Origin: CAZYFS01 sp964647465 | GTDB taxonomy: Bacteria; Patescibacteriota; Minisyncoccia; Minisyncoccales; UBA1441 | Assembly (NCBI GenBank): GCA_964647465.1 | Contig: CAZYFS010000001.1 | Span: forward strand, 28,690 to 92,689 | Length of the DNA stretch: 64,000 nt | Direction of reading: 5' to 3' | Part shown: positions 26,074-34,316 of the stretch, piece by piece | How positions within the stretch are numbered: position 1 is the stretch's first letter | Layout: every line of letters starts with the position of its first letter | Program-made: the position numbers and the translations under genes | The notes under the pieces: generated by a model | What the model saw: the letters and a program-made list of their open reading frames with translations, nothing else | The model's database searches: none | What the model was told of the DNA's origin: nothing

Positions 26074-26534
26074 CAATATTTGATTTTCTTAATAAGGTAA
26101 ACCGTAGTAATCGCTGACGAAACCTTAACCTTATCACCGACCCGATGACCCAACAAAGATTCACCAACTGGTGATTGATGACTAATGGCTCCAGCTGGTG
26201 GATCAGCTTCTAGTGATCCGACTATCTGAAATTCATCTAGTTGATTTTCAACCTCGACAACAACCGTTGCCCCTAATTTTATTGATGTTCTCTCCTTGAG
26301 CGGTGGGCATTTAATCATTTGATAATTGTCAAGAACATGCTTTAGCTCCTGAATTCTACCCTTTAAAATTTCAATATTTTCGTGAAAAACTAAATAATCG
26401 GATTCAATTTCCTGAGAATGAAAATTATCCGCATTATTTTTAATTTTATCCTTCTTTGTTTTTTGTAACTCTTTGTATTGCAGTTGAATCTTTTTCAATC
26501 CTGCACGAGTCAAATAAAAAATTCCTTCTTCCAT
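26073..26534 (-). CDS. greA: Transcription elongation factor GreA/GreB family
   Basis: 153 aa with the Gre layout: an N-terminal antiparallel coiled coil (about 1-80, FYLTRAGLKKIQLQYKELQ) that enters the RNA polymerase secondary channel, and a C-terminal FKBP-like domain (LGATVVVEVE...ADPPAGAISHQSPVGESLLGHRVGDKVKV). Gre factors stimulate transcript cleavage in backtracked complexes. The acidic loop between helices is less obvious than usual (NNADNFHSQEIESDY), so cleavage activity cannot be guaranteed. It overlaps the HD gene by one base, implying coupling. Confidence 0.85.
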   Translation of the reverse strand: MEEGIFYLTRAGLKKIQLQYKELQKTKKDKIKNNADNFHSQEIESDYLVFHENIEILKGRIQELKHVLDNYQMIKCPPLKERTSIKLGATVVVEVENQLDEFQIVGSLEADPPAGAISHQSPVGESLLGHRVGDKVKVSSAITTVYLIKKIKY

Positions 26535-26590
26535 AATACTTTATGCTATTCTTTTAAGAGAATGCTGTCAAATTAATAAAACTAAAACTA

Positions 26591-27730
26591 CTACAAAAGG
26601 TAGAAAATGGCTTGACTTCCGACTCCAAAGACTAAAACAGCAATTAAGATGTAAAGAAAATAGCGAGGAACATTTAGAGAGTATTCTGGGGTCCTATCTC
26701 CTCTCTTCTTTGCTCGACAGAAGAGGATAATAATGACTATCCCTTCGATTGCTCCCATTAACGTTCCAACTATTCCTATAAGAACCGTAAATCCATCAAA
26801 ACCACTAATAAGCAAAAGAAGTGGGACAAAAATAATAAGAGAAAAAGCTATCGAGGCGGGTAAATGAAAATCGTTTATTAAGCTGACTTTAAGATAATTA
26901 GCTAAGCCAAGAAAAGAAACAACACTTATCAAGAAACCAACGACTGCTATAAGAATAATAAACAATCCTCCCAACGGGAAAGAAGAAATGTCTACATTTT
27001 GCCATTGATAAACATCTTCTCCTATCCCGGTAAAAGACAGGCTAAACAAGAAATAAGATAGTATAACAATCGTTATTGAACAAATAATTATTCGTCCAAT
27101 CTTTTTTTGTTGCCCAGCTTTCTTAAGAACTCGGTTAATTGAAGGAAGGGTATCCCAGCCAATTAAACTAAAAAGAACAACCCCTGGAAGCATAAAAATG
27201 TAGCGCCAATCAAAAGAAGAAATCTCCTGCCAATCAACAAAAGGCATAGCTACGCTTGCAATTAGAAACATTGCTAAAAACAAGAATGCTGTTAGAAAAA
27301 ATTCCCCCGCGGGAAAACTTTGACGCTTTTTTAAAAAAATAAATGAGACGACTATGACGAAAAAAAGACTAAGATAAATTGGAGAAATTTCCAACGAAGT
27401 AAAGACAATAGACAGAAGAATGCCACTTAAAATAACGTAAACCGATAGAGCCCCTCCTATTCCCAATACCGTAATGACGGAAATAATCTTTCCTATTGGT
27501 TTGCTTAAATATTTTTTCGCGTACATTGACAAGGTGCCAACTTTTTCCGTGCGCAAAATAACCTCTGCAAAAAAGAGGTGAAGAAAAGTAACTGCCACTC
27601 CAAAAACGATTATAATTATTAAAAACGGCAGCCATCCAGCGCTTGATAGGAGAAAGGGTAAGCTAAAAAGACCAGCTCCGATTAATCCTCCCATTAATTG
27701 GGCGGAACTTAAAAAAAGGGCTTTATTCAT
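26591..27730 (-). CDS. Amino-acid permease (aromatic amino-acid/HAAAP-like transporter)
   Basis: 379 aa with about eleven hydrophobic helices and the APC-superfamily start SSAQLMGGLIGAGLFSLPFLLSSAG (residues 8-32), whose GxGLFSLPF unwound-helix motif is typical of the tryptophan/tyrosine permease branch. Further features are a GWDTLPSINRVLKKAG loop (about 194-209). It should import an amino acid by ion symport; the substrate is not known. Such importers fit an organism with reduced amino-acid biosynthesis. It is followed on the minus strand by nothing closer than greA (56 bp). Confidence 0.85.
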   Translation of the reverse strand: MNKALFLSSAQLMGGLIGAGLFSLPFLLSSAGWLPFLIIIIVFGVAVTFLHLFFAEVILRTEKVGTLSMYAKKYLSKPIGKIISVITVLGIGGALSVYVILSGILLSIVFTSLEISPIYLSLFFVIVVSFIFLKKRQSFPAGEFFLTAFLFLAMFLIASVAMPFVDWQEISSFDWRYIFMLPGVVLFSLIGWDTLPSINRVLKKAGQQKKIGRIIICSITIVILSYFLFSLSFTGIGEDVYQWQNVDISSFPLGGLFIILIAVVGFLISVVSFLGLANYLKVSLINDFHLPASIAFSLIIFVPLLLLISGFDGFTVLIGIVGTLMGAIEGIVIIILFCRAKKRGDRTPEYSLNVPRYFLYILIAVLVFGVGSQAIFYLL

Positions 27731-27757
27731 TCTAGACGTTTTTCAATATTATAAAGG

Positions 27758-28024
27758 CTATATTTTGTAAACTCGATATCCAGGATGAACTTTTTTACTC
27801 ACCTTCATCCCTACTGTTTGTTTTGTTTTTGCCCGCTTAACTTTTTCGTGATCTATTTCCATTGAACCGATTTTCTGCTTAAAGTCAGTTTCTCCTCCTG
27901 TAAATCTTACTTCTTCACCAGTTTTAAGTGGTTTTTTTAACTCAACAATTGCCACCTTGATTTTGTCAAAGTAGTGGATTACTTTTCCGACCAAAATTTC
28001 CTTTTTATTTTTTATATTAGACAT
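27758..28024 (-). CDS. Small EF-Tu domain-2-like (translation elongation factor-like) protein
   Basis: 88 aa with a beta-barrel pattern like domain 2 of translational GTPases: VGKVIHYFDKIKVAIVELKK, LKTGEEVRFTGGETDF, GSMEIDHEKVKRAKTKQTVGMKVSKKVHPGYRVYKI (three blocks in order). No GTPase domain is present. Similar stand-alone barrels occur in CPR bacteria and archaea and at the C-terminus of U32 peptidases. The function is unknown; RNA or protein binding is a guess. It lies between the permease and tRNA-Arg on the same strand. Confidence 0.75.
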   Translation of the reverse strand: MSNIKNKKEILVGKVIHYFDKIKVAIVELKKPLKTGEEVRFTGGETDFKQKIGSMEIDHEKVKRAKTKQTVGMKVSKKVHPGYRVYKI

Positions 28025-28065
28025 AAAACTAAAAATGAATTATGGTAAAATCGACCTTTCGAAAA

Positions 28066-28137
28066 TGCCCTTAGAAGGATTCGAACCTTCATTTCAACCT
28101 CCGGAGGGTTGCGCTTTATCCGTTAAGCTATAAGGAC
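28066..28137 (-). tRNA. tRNA-Arg (anticodon CCG)
   Basis: On the minus strand the sequence folds as a full cloverleaf: acceptor GTCCTTA/TAAGGGC (7 bp, one G-U), D arm GCTT/AAGC, anticodon stem CAACC/GGTTG with loop CTCCGGA (anticodon CCG, reading CGG), 4-nt variable loop AAAT, T arm GAAGG-TTCGAAT-CCTTC and discriminator A at 28066. CCA is not encoded. The first tRNA base is the last base of the TAG stop codon of the upstream methyltransferase gene, so the two must come from one precursor. Confidence 0.95.
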
Positions 28138-28826
28138 TATTTTTGAGCAATTAAATAAAGATTTTTCCGACTACCAGAAGTGTTGGTCATCCCTCCTGAA
28201 TCAACGATATTCAAATTTATCTCTCGAATTAATTTCTTTAGTTCTTTCTGCGTAAAAGCGTGATAATAAAGATTAGTTTGTCCACCCCATTGATGAATGA
28301 AATCTCTTTTTCCTAACGAAGGTTTCTTTGTTAATCTCTGGCGAAGGAAAGAAGGTTTTCCAAATCGAGAAAAAGGTAGAGGTATCTGCCAAACAGTAAG
28401 AAACAAAAGCCCATTCGGCTTTAAAACTCTCACCGCTTCTTTTAAAAGACGCAACTGTAATGAAAAAGAAGGAATGTGATGCAGAAGAGAAATGGCAAAA
28501 ACTCCGTTAAACGTCTCGCTTGGAAAAACAACCTTAAAAATGTCACCGGCTACAAAACGATTATGGGGATATTTTTGTTGAGCAATCTCAATAAGACGCG
28601 AAGAGCTGTCTATCCCGATATAACTAATTTCCTTTTCTTTCAAGGAGTCAATTAGCTGCCCGTTTCCGCAACCTATATCTAAAAGAAAATCTCCTCTCTT
28701 AACGAAGCGATTAAATTGTTCTAACTCTTTTCTCTTTATTGATCTTGTTTGAGAAAAGTCATCAGCTATTTTATTGTAACCTTCCTTGTTTCTTTCTTGA
28801 AGATATTGTGCGTATTCCTTATCCAT
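28137..28826 (-). CDS. Class I SAM-dependent methyltransferase, Trm9/ALKBH8-like
   Basis: 229 aa with the Rossmann methyltransferase signature LLDIGCGNGQLID (D50-G56) and FAISLLHHIPS, RVLKPNGLLFLTVW motifs. The N-terminus GYNKIADDFSQTRSIKRKELEQF strongly resembles Trm9/ALKBH8 (YDKIA..FS.TR), enzymes that methylate cm5U34 to mcm5U34 in tRNA. The C-terminal region with HAFTQKELKKLI is also like that family. Its start codon is only 5 bp from the divergent Elp3-like gene, which makes the cm5U precursor in other organisms. The stop codon touches tRNA-Arg. The tRNA role is inference from similarity and context; a Trm112-like partner is not seen here. Confidence 0.75.
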   Translation of the reverse strand: MDKEYAQYLQERNKEGYNKIADDFSQTRSIKRKELEQFNRFVKRGDFLLDIGCGNGQLIDSLKEKEISYIGIDSSSRLIEIAQQKYPHNRFVAGDIFKVVFPSETFNGVFAISLLHHIPSFSLQLRLLKEAVRVLKPNGLLFLTVWQIPLPFSRFGKPSFLRQRLTKKPSLGKRDFIHQWGGQTNLYYHAFTQKELKKLIREINLNIVDSGGMTNTSGSRKNLYLIAQK

Positions 28827-28831
28827 AATTT

Positions 28832-30445
28832 ATGTATAACTTAGATCAAACTCAAATAAAATATTACGAAGAAATTATTTATGAATTAATTCGGAGTCAG
28901 CCGAAAAATTTTCGTGATTTCGAGAAGATAGAACGATTTTGGGCAAAAAAGAACAAGAAGATAATTCCTAAAAAAATCGTTCTGAACCAAGTTTATCATA
29001 AAATGGTAGGGGAAAAAAGAATTAAGCCCAATCAATCAATCGAAGGCCTTCTTGTCACCCGACAAGTTCGTTCTCGATCAGGAGTTACTGTTGTCGCTGT
29101 TTTAACAAAACCATATCCCTGCCCAGGAAAATGTATTTATTGTCCTAACCAAGCTGGTGTTCCAAAAAGCTACTTAAAGAATGAACCAGCCGTAATGCGA
29201 GCTATCAAGAATAATTATGATCCATTCTCTCAAGTGATTTCTCGCCTACAATCACTAAAAATGACTGGCCACAAACCTAGTAAAATTGAATTGATTGTAA
29301 TCGGGGGAACTTGGAGTTTTTTGCCTTTATCTTACCAAGAATACTTTATTAAAAGATGCTTTGAAGCCGCTAATGGCAAAAAGAGCCTTTCTTTAAGAGC
29401 AGCCCACCGAAAAAACGAAAAAGGGAAGCATCGAATTATCGGCATAACTTTAGAAACAAGACCGGACTATATTACTCCTGAAGAAATAAATAGAATGCGT
29501 CGATTGGGAGCAACTCGCGTAGAAATCGGCGTCCAAAGTTTAGATGATCAAGTTCTAAAATTAAATCAGAGAGGACATGGAATAGCTGCCACTATTCGAG
29601 CAACTCAACTCTTAAAAGATGCTGGAATTAAGGTTAGTTATCATCTAATGCCTAATTTGCCCGGGTCAACTCCTGAAAAGGACTATCAAGTATTTAAACA
29701 GGTTTTTGCCGATTCCCGCTTTCGTCCTGATCTTTTAAAGATTTATCCCACGGCTATTATAAAAGAAGCCCCTCTTTATCAGTTATGGAAAAAAGGGGAC
29801 TATAAGGCATATTCTAAGGATGTTTTGGTTTCTTTATTAAAAAGGATGAAAAAAGACGTTCCTTTTTATTGTCGCATTCAAAGAGTTATTCGAGATATCC
29901 CTTCTTCTAGTATTGTTACTGGACCAACAAAAATATCAAATCTTCGAGAAACAACATTAAAAGAATTAAAAAAAGAAGGAACTCCTTGTCAATGTATTCG
30001 CTGCCGAGAAATAAGAGGAGATTATGATGGACAAGAAGAAATAAAACTATATCGATTAGATTATCAAGCATCACAGGGAAAAGAAATATTTCTGAGTTAC
30101 GAAAATCTTTCTCGAACCCATTTATATTCCTTGTTAAGATTACGTATTCCTTCTTCTGTTTTTTCTTCCCATCCTCATTTTATTCCAATTCTTCGAGATG
30201 CTGCTATTATTCGTCAAGTCCACACCTATGGACTTCAACTTCCTTTTTCTCAAGAAAATAAAAAATCCCCTCAGCATCGCGGCTTAGGGAAAAAACTTAT
30301 TCATGAAGCAGAAGAAATCGTAAGAAATGAATTCCCGAAAAAAATAAAAAAGATGGCTGTAATCTCCGGGGTAGGAGTCCGTGGATATTATCGTAGATTA
30401 GGATATAAGCTTCGAAAAACTTATATGATTAAATCTATTGATTAA
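28832..30445 (+). CDS. Elp3-like tRNA uridine-34 carboxymethylation enzyme (radical SAM/GNAT)
   Basis: 537 aa with the Elp3 layout: a basic tRNA-binding N-terminus (about 1-75), a radical SAM core with cysteines C97, C101 and C104 in PYPCPGKCIYCPNQAGVP, RIIGITLETRPDYITPEEIN and GVQSLDDQVL, and a GNAT acetyltransferase-type C-terminus (HRGLGKKLIHEAEEIV and GVRGYYRRLGYKL, about 480-530). Elp3 uses acetyl-CoA and SAM to put carboxymethyl-type groups on C5 of wobble uridine. The zinc site CQCIRCREIRG lies near 388. It overlaps the convergent murE-like gene by 11 bp. The neighbouring Trm9-like methyltransferase suggests a two-step mcm5U pathway. Confidence 0.9.
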   Translation: MYNLDQTQIKYYEEIIYELIRSQPKNFRDFEKIERFWAKKNKKIIPKKIVLNQVYHKMVGEKRIKPNQSIEGLLVTRQVRSRSGVTVVAVLTKPYPCPGKCIYCPNQAGVPKSYLKNEPAVMRAIKNNYDPFSQVISRLQSLKMTGHKPSKIELIVIGGTWSFLPLSYQEYFIKRCFEAANGKKSLSLRAAHRKNEKGKHRIIGITLETRPDYITPEEINRMRRLGATRVEIGVQSLDDQVLKLNQRGHGIAATIRATQLLKDAGIKVSYHLMPNLPGSTPEKDYQVFKQVFADSRFRPDLLKIYPTAIIKEAPLYQLWKKGDYKAYSKDVLVSLLKRMKKDVPFYCRIQRVIRDIPSSSIVTGPTKISNLRETTLKELKKEGTPCQCIRCREIRGDYDGQEEIKLYRLDYQASQGKEIFLSYENLSRTHLYSLLRLRIPSSVFSSHPHFIPILRDAAIIRQVHTYGLQLPFSQENKKSPQHRGLGKKLIHEAEEIVRNEFPKKIKKMAVISGVGVRGYYRRLGYKLRKTYMIKSID

Positions 30446-31754
30446 CCTTTGTTAATCGTCGAACTACCTCCCGATCATCCCAAGCAACTTTCCGTCCGTT
30501 TTCAATACACATTAACGATTCCGATCCTTTCCCCGTAATGATAACTACGTCATTTGCACCTCCCCAAGATAAAGCTTGATTTATAGCTTTCTCTCTATCA
30601 AGAATCACTGTTTTATTACTGACAGGAAAATTTTTAAATCCGGTTTTCATTTCTGCAAGAATTTTTTCTGGATCTTCATCATAGGGATCTTCATTGGTTA
30701 AAATAACCTTCTGACAGTAACGACTAGCAATTTTTGCAAAGATCGGTCTTTTCCACTTGTCTCTTCCCCCTCCGCAGGCTCCAAGAACACATATCAACTT
30801 TCCGCCACTTCCTAAATAATGACGCGCTGCCTGATATGCTTTTTCTAAGGCAACAGGAGTATGGGCATAATCAACAATAACCGGATAGGGTTTTTTAATA
30901 ACAACCTCCATTCGCCCAGGAACCTTCTCTATTAGAGCCAAAGATCGTTTCATTGACTTGAAATCAATGCCTTGTGACCATCCTATCGCCAAAGCCGCTA
31001 AGGCGTTATAAACGTTAAAAAGCCCATCTAGGTTTATTTTTATTTCTTGTTCGTTAACGAAAAAGATTATTTGCCCCGGAAATGAACTAATTTTTTTCGC
31101 AGAAAGAAATTCTATGTTCTCTTCTGGCGAGGAAGCCTTTATCGAAAAACCTATTTTCTTTTCTGCTTTAAATCGAAGAAAGCCGTGAGCATATTGATCA
31201 TCTAAATTAACAATGATAGTTTTTGGCTGTTTTTTCTTTGTTGAGTTGCCAAACCAAGAAGGAGATAGTGATTGAAATAACTTCTCTTTAGCTCTTCTGT
31301 AGTTGATAAAGCCTCCGTGCCTTTCAATGTGTTCTGGAGATAAATTAGTAAAAACAGCAAGATCGAAATCGATGAAACGATGACGACATTGTTTAATTCC
31401 CTCAGAAGTCACTTCGATAACTACGTATTGACAATTATTTTTTCGAGCAGTTGATAAAAATTTCTGCAATTGAAACCTTCCGGGCATTGTCATTTTAAGT
31501 TCATTAGGATAACTTCTTTCTCCGATTCGAAAACAAATTGAAGAAAGAGATGCTACCTTGTAATTAGCTCCTTGTAGTATTTGGGTAGTCATTTCGACAA
31601 CAGTTGATTTGCCGCTTGTCCCGGTAACGCCAATGACAATTAACTTCCGAGAAGGAAATCGATAAAAAAATGCTGCCGCTCCCGCTAAGAAGAAATGGTA
31701 AAATTCAAGAAATTGGCTGGGAATAAAAAGTTTGATTTTTGCCTTCCAGTTCAT
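30435..31754 (-). CDS. murE: Mur ligase, MurE-like (UDP-N-acetylmuramyl peptide synthetase)
   Basis: 439 aa ATP-dependent ligase adding an amino acid to the peptidoglycan stem peptide. The P-loop is GVTGTSGKSTVVEMTTQIL (near 42-60), then VVIEVTSEGIKQCRHRFIDFDLAVFTNLSPEHIERHGG region (about 111-144), the central Mur motif NLSPEHIERHGG, and the C-terminal domain with KPYPVIVDYAHTPVALEKA (about 293-311) and LGACGGGRDKWKRP. The MurE N-terminal UDP-binding domain is replaced by a short hydrophobic lead (FLEFYHFFLAGAAAFFYRF), as in other CPR homologues I know. The added residue (mDAP, Lys or other) is not resolved. Confidence 0.85.
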   Translation of the reverse strand: MNWKAKIKLFIPSQFLEFYHFFLAGAAAFFYRFPSRKLIVIGVTGTSGKSTVVEMTTQILQGANYKVASLSSICFRIGERSYPNELKMTMPGRFQLQKFLSTARKNNCQYVVIEVTSEGIKQCRHRFIDFDLAVFTNLSPEHIERHGGFINYRRAKEKLFQSLSPSWFGNSTKKKQPKTIIVNLDDQYAHGFLRFKAEKKIGFSIKASSPEENIEFLSAKKISSFPGQIIFFVNEQEIKINLDGLFNVYNALAALAIGWSQGIDFKSMKRSLALIEKVPGRMEVVIKKPYPVIVDYAHTPVALEKAYQAARHYLGSGGKLICVLGACGGGRDKWKRPIFAKIASRYCQKVILTNEDPYDEDPEKILAEMKTGFKNFPVSNKTVILDREKAINQALSWGGANDVVIITGKGSESLMCIENGRKVAWDDREVVRRLTKVNQ

Positions 31755-31779
31755 ATTGTCTTTTCTCTAATTGAAAAAA

Positions 31780-31788
31780 TGTTATAAT
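31780..31788 (+). promoter_or_regulatory. Extended -10 promoter for rpsT
   Basis: TGT-TATAAT (31780-31788) is a consensus extended -10 element, 23 bp before the rpsT ATG and in the divergent gap between murE-like and rpsT. No convincing -35 hexamer is seen at 16-18 bp, which fits an extended -10 promoter. Confidence 0.7.
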
Positions 31789-31811
31789 AAAACCCACCTA
31801 AAAGAAATATT

Positions 31812-32090
31812 ATGCCCATTACTAAATCAGCTAAAAAAGCTTTAAGACAAAATTTAAAACGGAAAAAAAGGAATTCTATCTACAAGCAAAGGATGAAGGA
31901 ATTGTTTAAAGAAATCAAGCGACTTGTTGCTACGCAGGAAAAGGAAGCTGCGGGGAAACTTCTTCCCGACTATTACAAGGCTGTTGACAAAGCAGCTAAA
32001 TCTAACGTTATTAAAGAAAATGCAGCTAGTCGAAAAAAAGCCAGCTTGACTAAGCTTGTAAATCAAATAGAAATTAAAGAGACAAAATAA
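31812..32090 (+). CDS. rpsT: 30S ribosomal protein S20
   Basis: 92-aa basic protein with the S20 pattern MPITKSAKKALRQNLKRKKRNSIYK and the helix-rich tail IKENAASRKKASLTKLVNQI. It belongs to the small subunit. An extended -10 promoter lies directly upstream. The gene is monocistronic and overlaps the convergent holA-like gene by 17 bp. Confidence 0.95.
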   Translation: MPITKSAKKALRQNLKRKKRNSIYKQRMKELFKEIKRLVATQEKEAAGKLLPDYYKAVDKAAKSNVIKENAASRKKASLTKLVNQIEIKETK

Positions 32091-33036
32091 AGGAAGCCAT
32101 TCCTTCTTTCGCCTTAACTTGTCCCGTTTTAATCTGAAGATCTATCGTAAATAATTGACGGTAGATTTTTTTTAATTCTGCCCAATTAAATTGCCGTGAC
32201 AAAGAATAAAGCTTACTAACTGCATAGGGGTGTAATTTACTCTTCTGGACAATTTCTTGATAAGAAATTCCTTGTTCGGCCAAATTTTTAATCAGAAAAA
32301 GATTTTTAATCTTTGTCGCAATTAGCCCCACAAGAAATATCTGCATTTGCGCCTCATTCTTTTCTGCAGATAAATCCATGAATATTTTTAAGGCTTTTTT
32401 CTTATCTCCCCTTACCAAACAATCAAGTAGGGTAAAAATATTAACCTCTTTAAAGGGAATTATTAAAAATTCAACCAACTCACTATTTATATTCTCGTCA
32501 TCTTTTGCCCATCCCTTATATCCAGCAATTTTTTCTATTGCTTTTGCCCCTCGCCATGTATCAAGTTTTGCATAATCAGCGAGCTTTTCTTCGGCCTCCC
32601 GAGTAAGAGACAAGCCGTATCTTCCCGCTTCTTCTCTTAGCCATTCTCTGTATGCTCCCAACTTAAATTTTTTGAACTCTTCTATTTTCTGACTGTGTTG
32701 ATTTAGTGCTTTTTTTAAAGATTGTTTATCTTTTTTAATAACTCCTCTTTCTTCGATTACAATAATTTCTTTCGATCGTTCCAGAACCTCTATTTTCTTC
32801 TCTAGGGCCCTAGCAAAATCTTTGTTTTGAAAAACGCTTCGAAGAATGAACAATCTTTTTTTAACAAACATCGATCGTTGTTGAAAATCATCCCAAAAAC
32901 TATTAAATTCAACTTCTTTCGCCTCAATTTTAATTAATTCCACACCTCCTTGGTGTTTTTCTTTATAGCGATCAATTATTTGGGTGATTTTTTTTGATAA
33001 GCGATATTCGTCATCGCCGCAAAGAAAGAATATCAT
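32074..33036 (-). CDS. holA: DNA polymerase III subunit delta
   Basis: 320 aa, the clamp-loader delta subunit that opens the beta ring. The N-terminus MIFFLCGDDEYRLSKKITQIIDRYKEK is typical (FLxGxDxYRL), with a degenerate AAA+ fold and no Walker motifs. The C-terminal helical collar includes EVNIFTLLDCLVRGDKKKAL (about 212-231) and QMQIFLVGLIATKIKNLFLIK. It lies 10 bp downstream of mutM and its tail overlaps rpsT. dnaN, the clamp it loads, is in the same window 13 kb away. Confidence 0.88.
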   Translation of the reverse strand: MIFFLCGDDEYRLSKKITQIIDRYKEKHQGGVELIKIEAKEVEFNSFWDDFQQRSMFVKKRLFILRSVFQNKDFARALEKKIEVLERSKEIIVIEERGVIKKDKQSLKKALNQHSQKIEEFKKFKLGAYREWLREEAGRYGLSLTREAEEKLADYAKLDTWRGAKAIEKIAGYKGWAKDDENINSELVEFLIIPFKEVNIFTLLDCLVRGDKKKALKIFMDLSAEKNEAQMQIFLVGLIATKIKNLFLIKNLAEQGISYQEIVQKSKLHPYAVSKLYSLSRQFNWAELKKIYRQLFTIDLQIKTGQVKAKEGMASFILSL

Positions 33037-33046
33037 TTTTGTTTTT

Positions 33047-33907
33047 TTATAATGATTTTTGACATTTGGGACAATAAAAAGTACTTCTGTTATTAATTAT
33101 GATCCGCTTAATAGGAGTTTGGCAACGGGAACAGGGTTGCCCTTGACGATGATAGGCCTCTAACACGGAACCGTATTGCCCAGATTTATTTTCTGTATCC
33201 CGAAATTCACCGGTTGTCGTTCCTCTTTTTTGAATCGCCCGAACAAGAATCGAACGCATTGCCTTGTAAATATCCATTCCTTGATCCTTCTTCAAAAACG
33301 AGGCCTTGATTTCTGGGTGAACTTTAGCTTCCCACAAAATTTCGCTCGCGTAAATATTTCCTATTCCAGCAACAATCGATTGATCCATAAGAATCGCTTT
33401 CATCTGACGTCTTTTGTTTCGAATCAATTCCCAGAAACGAGCAAACGTCAGTTCTTGCGACAGAGCATCTAAACCAATATTTCTTGTCATCCTTATTTCT
33501 TTCATGTCTTTACTGGTTGATTGTAATTCAAAACAAGAAAACTTTCGTTGATCCGACCACGCTAACATCAATTCGTTATCTAGCCAAAACATTAGGCGTA
33601 TCTGTTGTTTTTCTAATTTTGGCAACCAATCTCCCGATTGATATCTCCAAGAACCAATTAAGAAATGCCCTGTCATTCTAGGATGAACGAGAAGTTTTTT
33701 CTGGTCAGACAAACAAAAAACAATAACTTTTCCGTAACGAGAAATTTGCGCAATCTTTTTTCCTATTAATAATTTTTTGAATTCAGAAGTTGTTTCCGGA
33801 TAATGAATGATTTTAGGAGTGTCGGTCCATATATCAAGAAAGGTCCTTTGTAGGACCTTTTCTTTTAAATCATTAACCATTGTTTGAACTTCTGGAAGTT
33901 CTGGCAT
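33047..33907 (-). CDS. mutM: Formamidopyrimidine-DNA glycosylase (Fpg)
   Basis: 286-aa bifunctional glycosylase/AP lyase removing 8-oxoguanine and other oxidised purines. The catalytic N-terminus MPELPEVQTMVND is intact (P2, E3). The helix-two-turn-helix has MDQSIVAGIGNIYASEILWEAKVHP (about 193-217), and the C-terminal zinc finger is CSRCQTPIKRIIINNRSTFYCPKCQ (about 258-282) with four cysteines. It sits 8 bp downstream of a response-regulator gene, so it may be co-expressed with the two-component genes; a functional link is not implied. Confidence 0.96.
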   Translation of the reverse strand: MPELPEVQTMVNDLKEKVLQRTFLDIWTDTPKIIHYPETTSEFKKLLIGKKIAQISRYGKVIVFCLSDQKKLLVHPRMTGHFLIGSWRYQSGDWLPKLEKQQIRLMFWLDNELMLAWSDQRKFSCFELQSTSKDMKEIRMTRNIGLDALSQELTFARFWELIRNKRRQMKAILMDQSIVAGIGNIYASEILWEAKVHPEIKASFLKKDQGMDIYKAMRSILVRAIQKRGTTTGEFRDTENKSGQYGSVLEAYHRQGQPCSRCQTPIKRIIINNRSTFYCPKCQKSL

Positions 33908-33914
33908 CGAGGAA

Positions 33915-34295
33915 TTAACTCTTTAATGGCGCACGAATTCTTTCAACGATTTCATCGGGAGTGAAATGAGCTTTAATTAGATAGTCTACCGCTCCCAATT
34001 CAAAACCTTTTTCGATGTCTTCCCTTTGGCCAAGATTAGAAAGAATAATAACAGGGATGGAGCCTGTTTTTGGCTCCTCTTTTAATTGTGCTAAGACTTT
34101 GAATCCGTCAATCCCCGGAAGAATAAGATCTAATAAAATCAAATCTGGGGCTTCGTCATTTGCTTTGATCAACCCCTCTTCTCCGTCAACAGCCTTTATG
34201 ATCTTAAATCCCTCTTCTACTAATTTTTTCGACATTAACTCGCTAAGAAAAATATCGTCCTCAATAATAAGAATTTTTCTATTTTCTTTGGCCAT
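33915..34295 (-). CDS. Response regulator, receiver domain only
   Basis: 126 aa, a single CheY-like receiver. The acidic pair is E12/D13-D14 (ILIIEDDIF), the phospho-acceptor is D56 (LILLDLILPGIDG), the Ser/Thr position is ILSNLGQ and the conserved lysine is in YLIKAHF. No output domain is present, so it must act through a protein partner. It lies 21 bp downstream of a second receiver and next to a histidine kinase in the same strand, which suggests a phosphorelay or two-output system. Confidence 0.92.
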   Translation of the reverse strand: MAKENRKILIIEDDIFLSELMSKKLVEEGFKIIKAVDGEEGLIKANDEAPDLILLDLILPGIDGFKVLAQLKEEPKTGSIPVIILSNLGQREDIEKGFELGAVDYLIKAHFTPDEIVERIRAPLKS

Positions 34296-34316
34296 AAATA
34301 AAGTTAAAACTATTTA

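Noticed and set aside
30435..31754. murE-like gene as a truncated pseudogene
   Set aside because: Although the classical N-terminal domain is missing, the ATP-binding, central and C-terminal motifs are all intact, so a short but working ligase is more likely.
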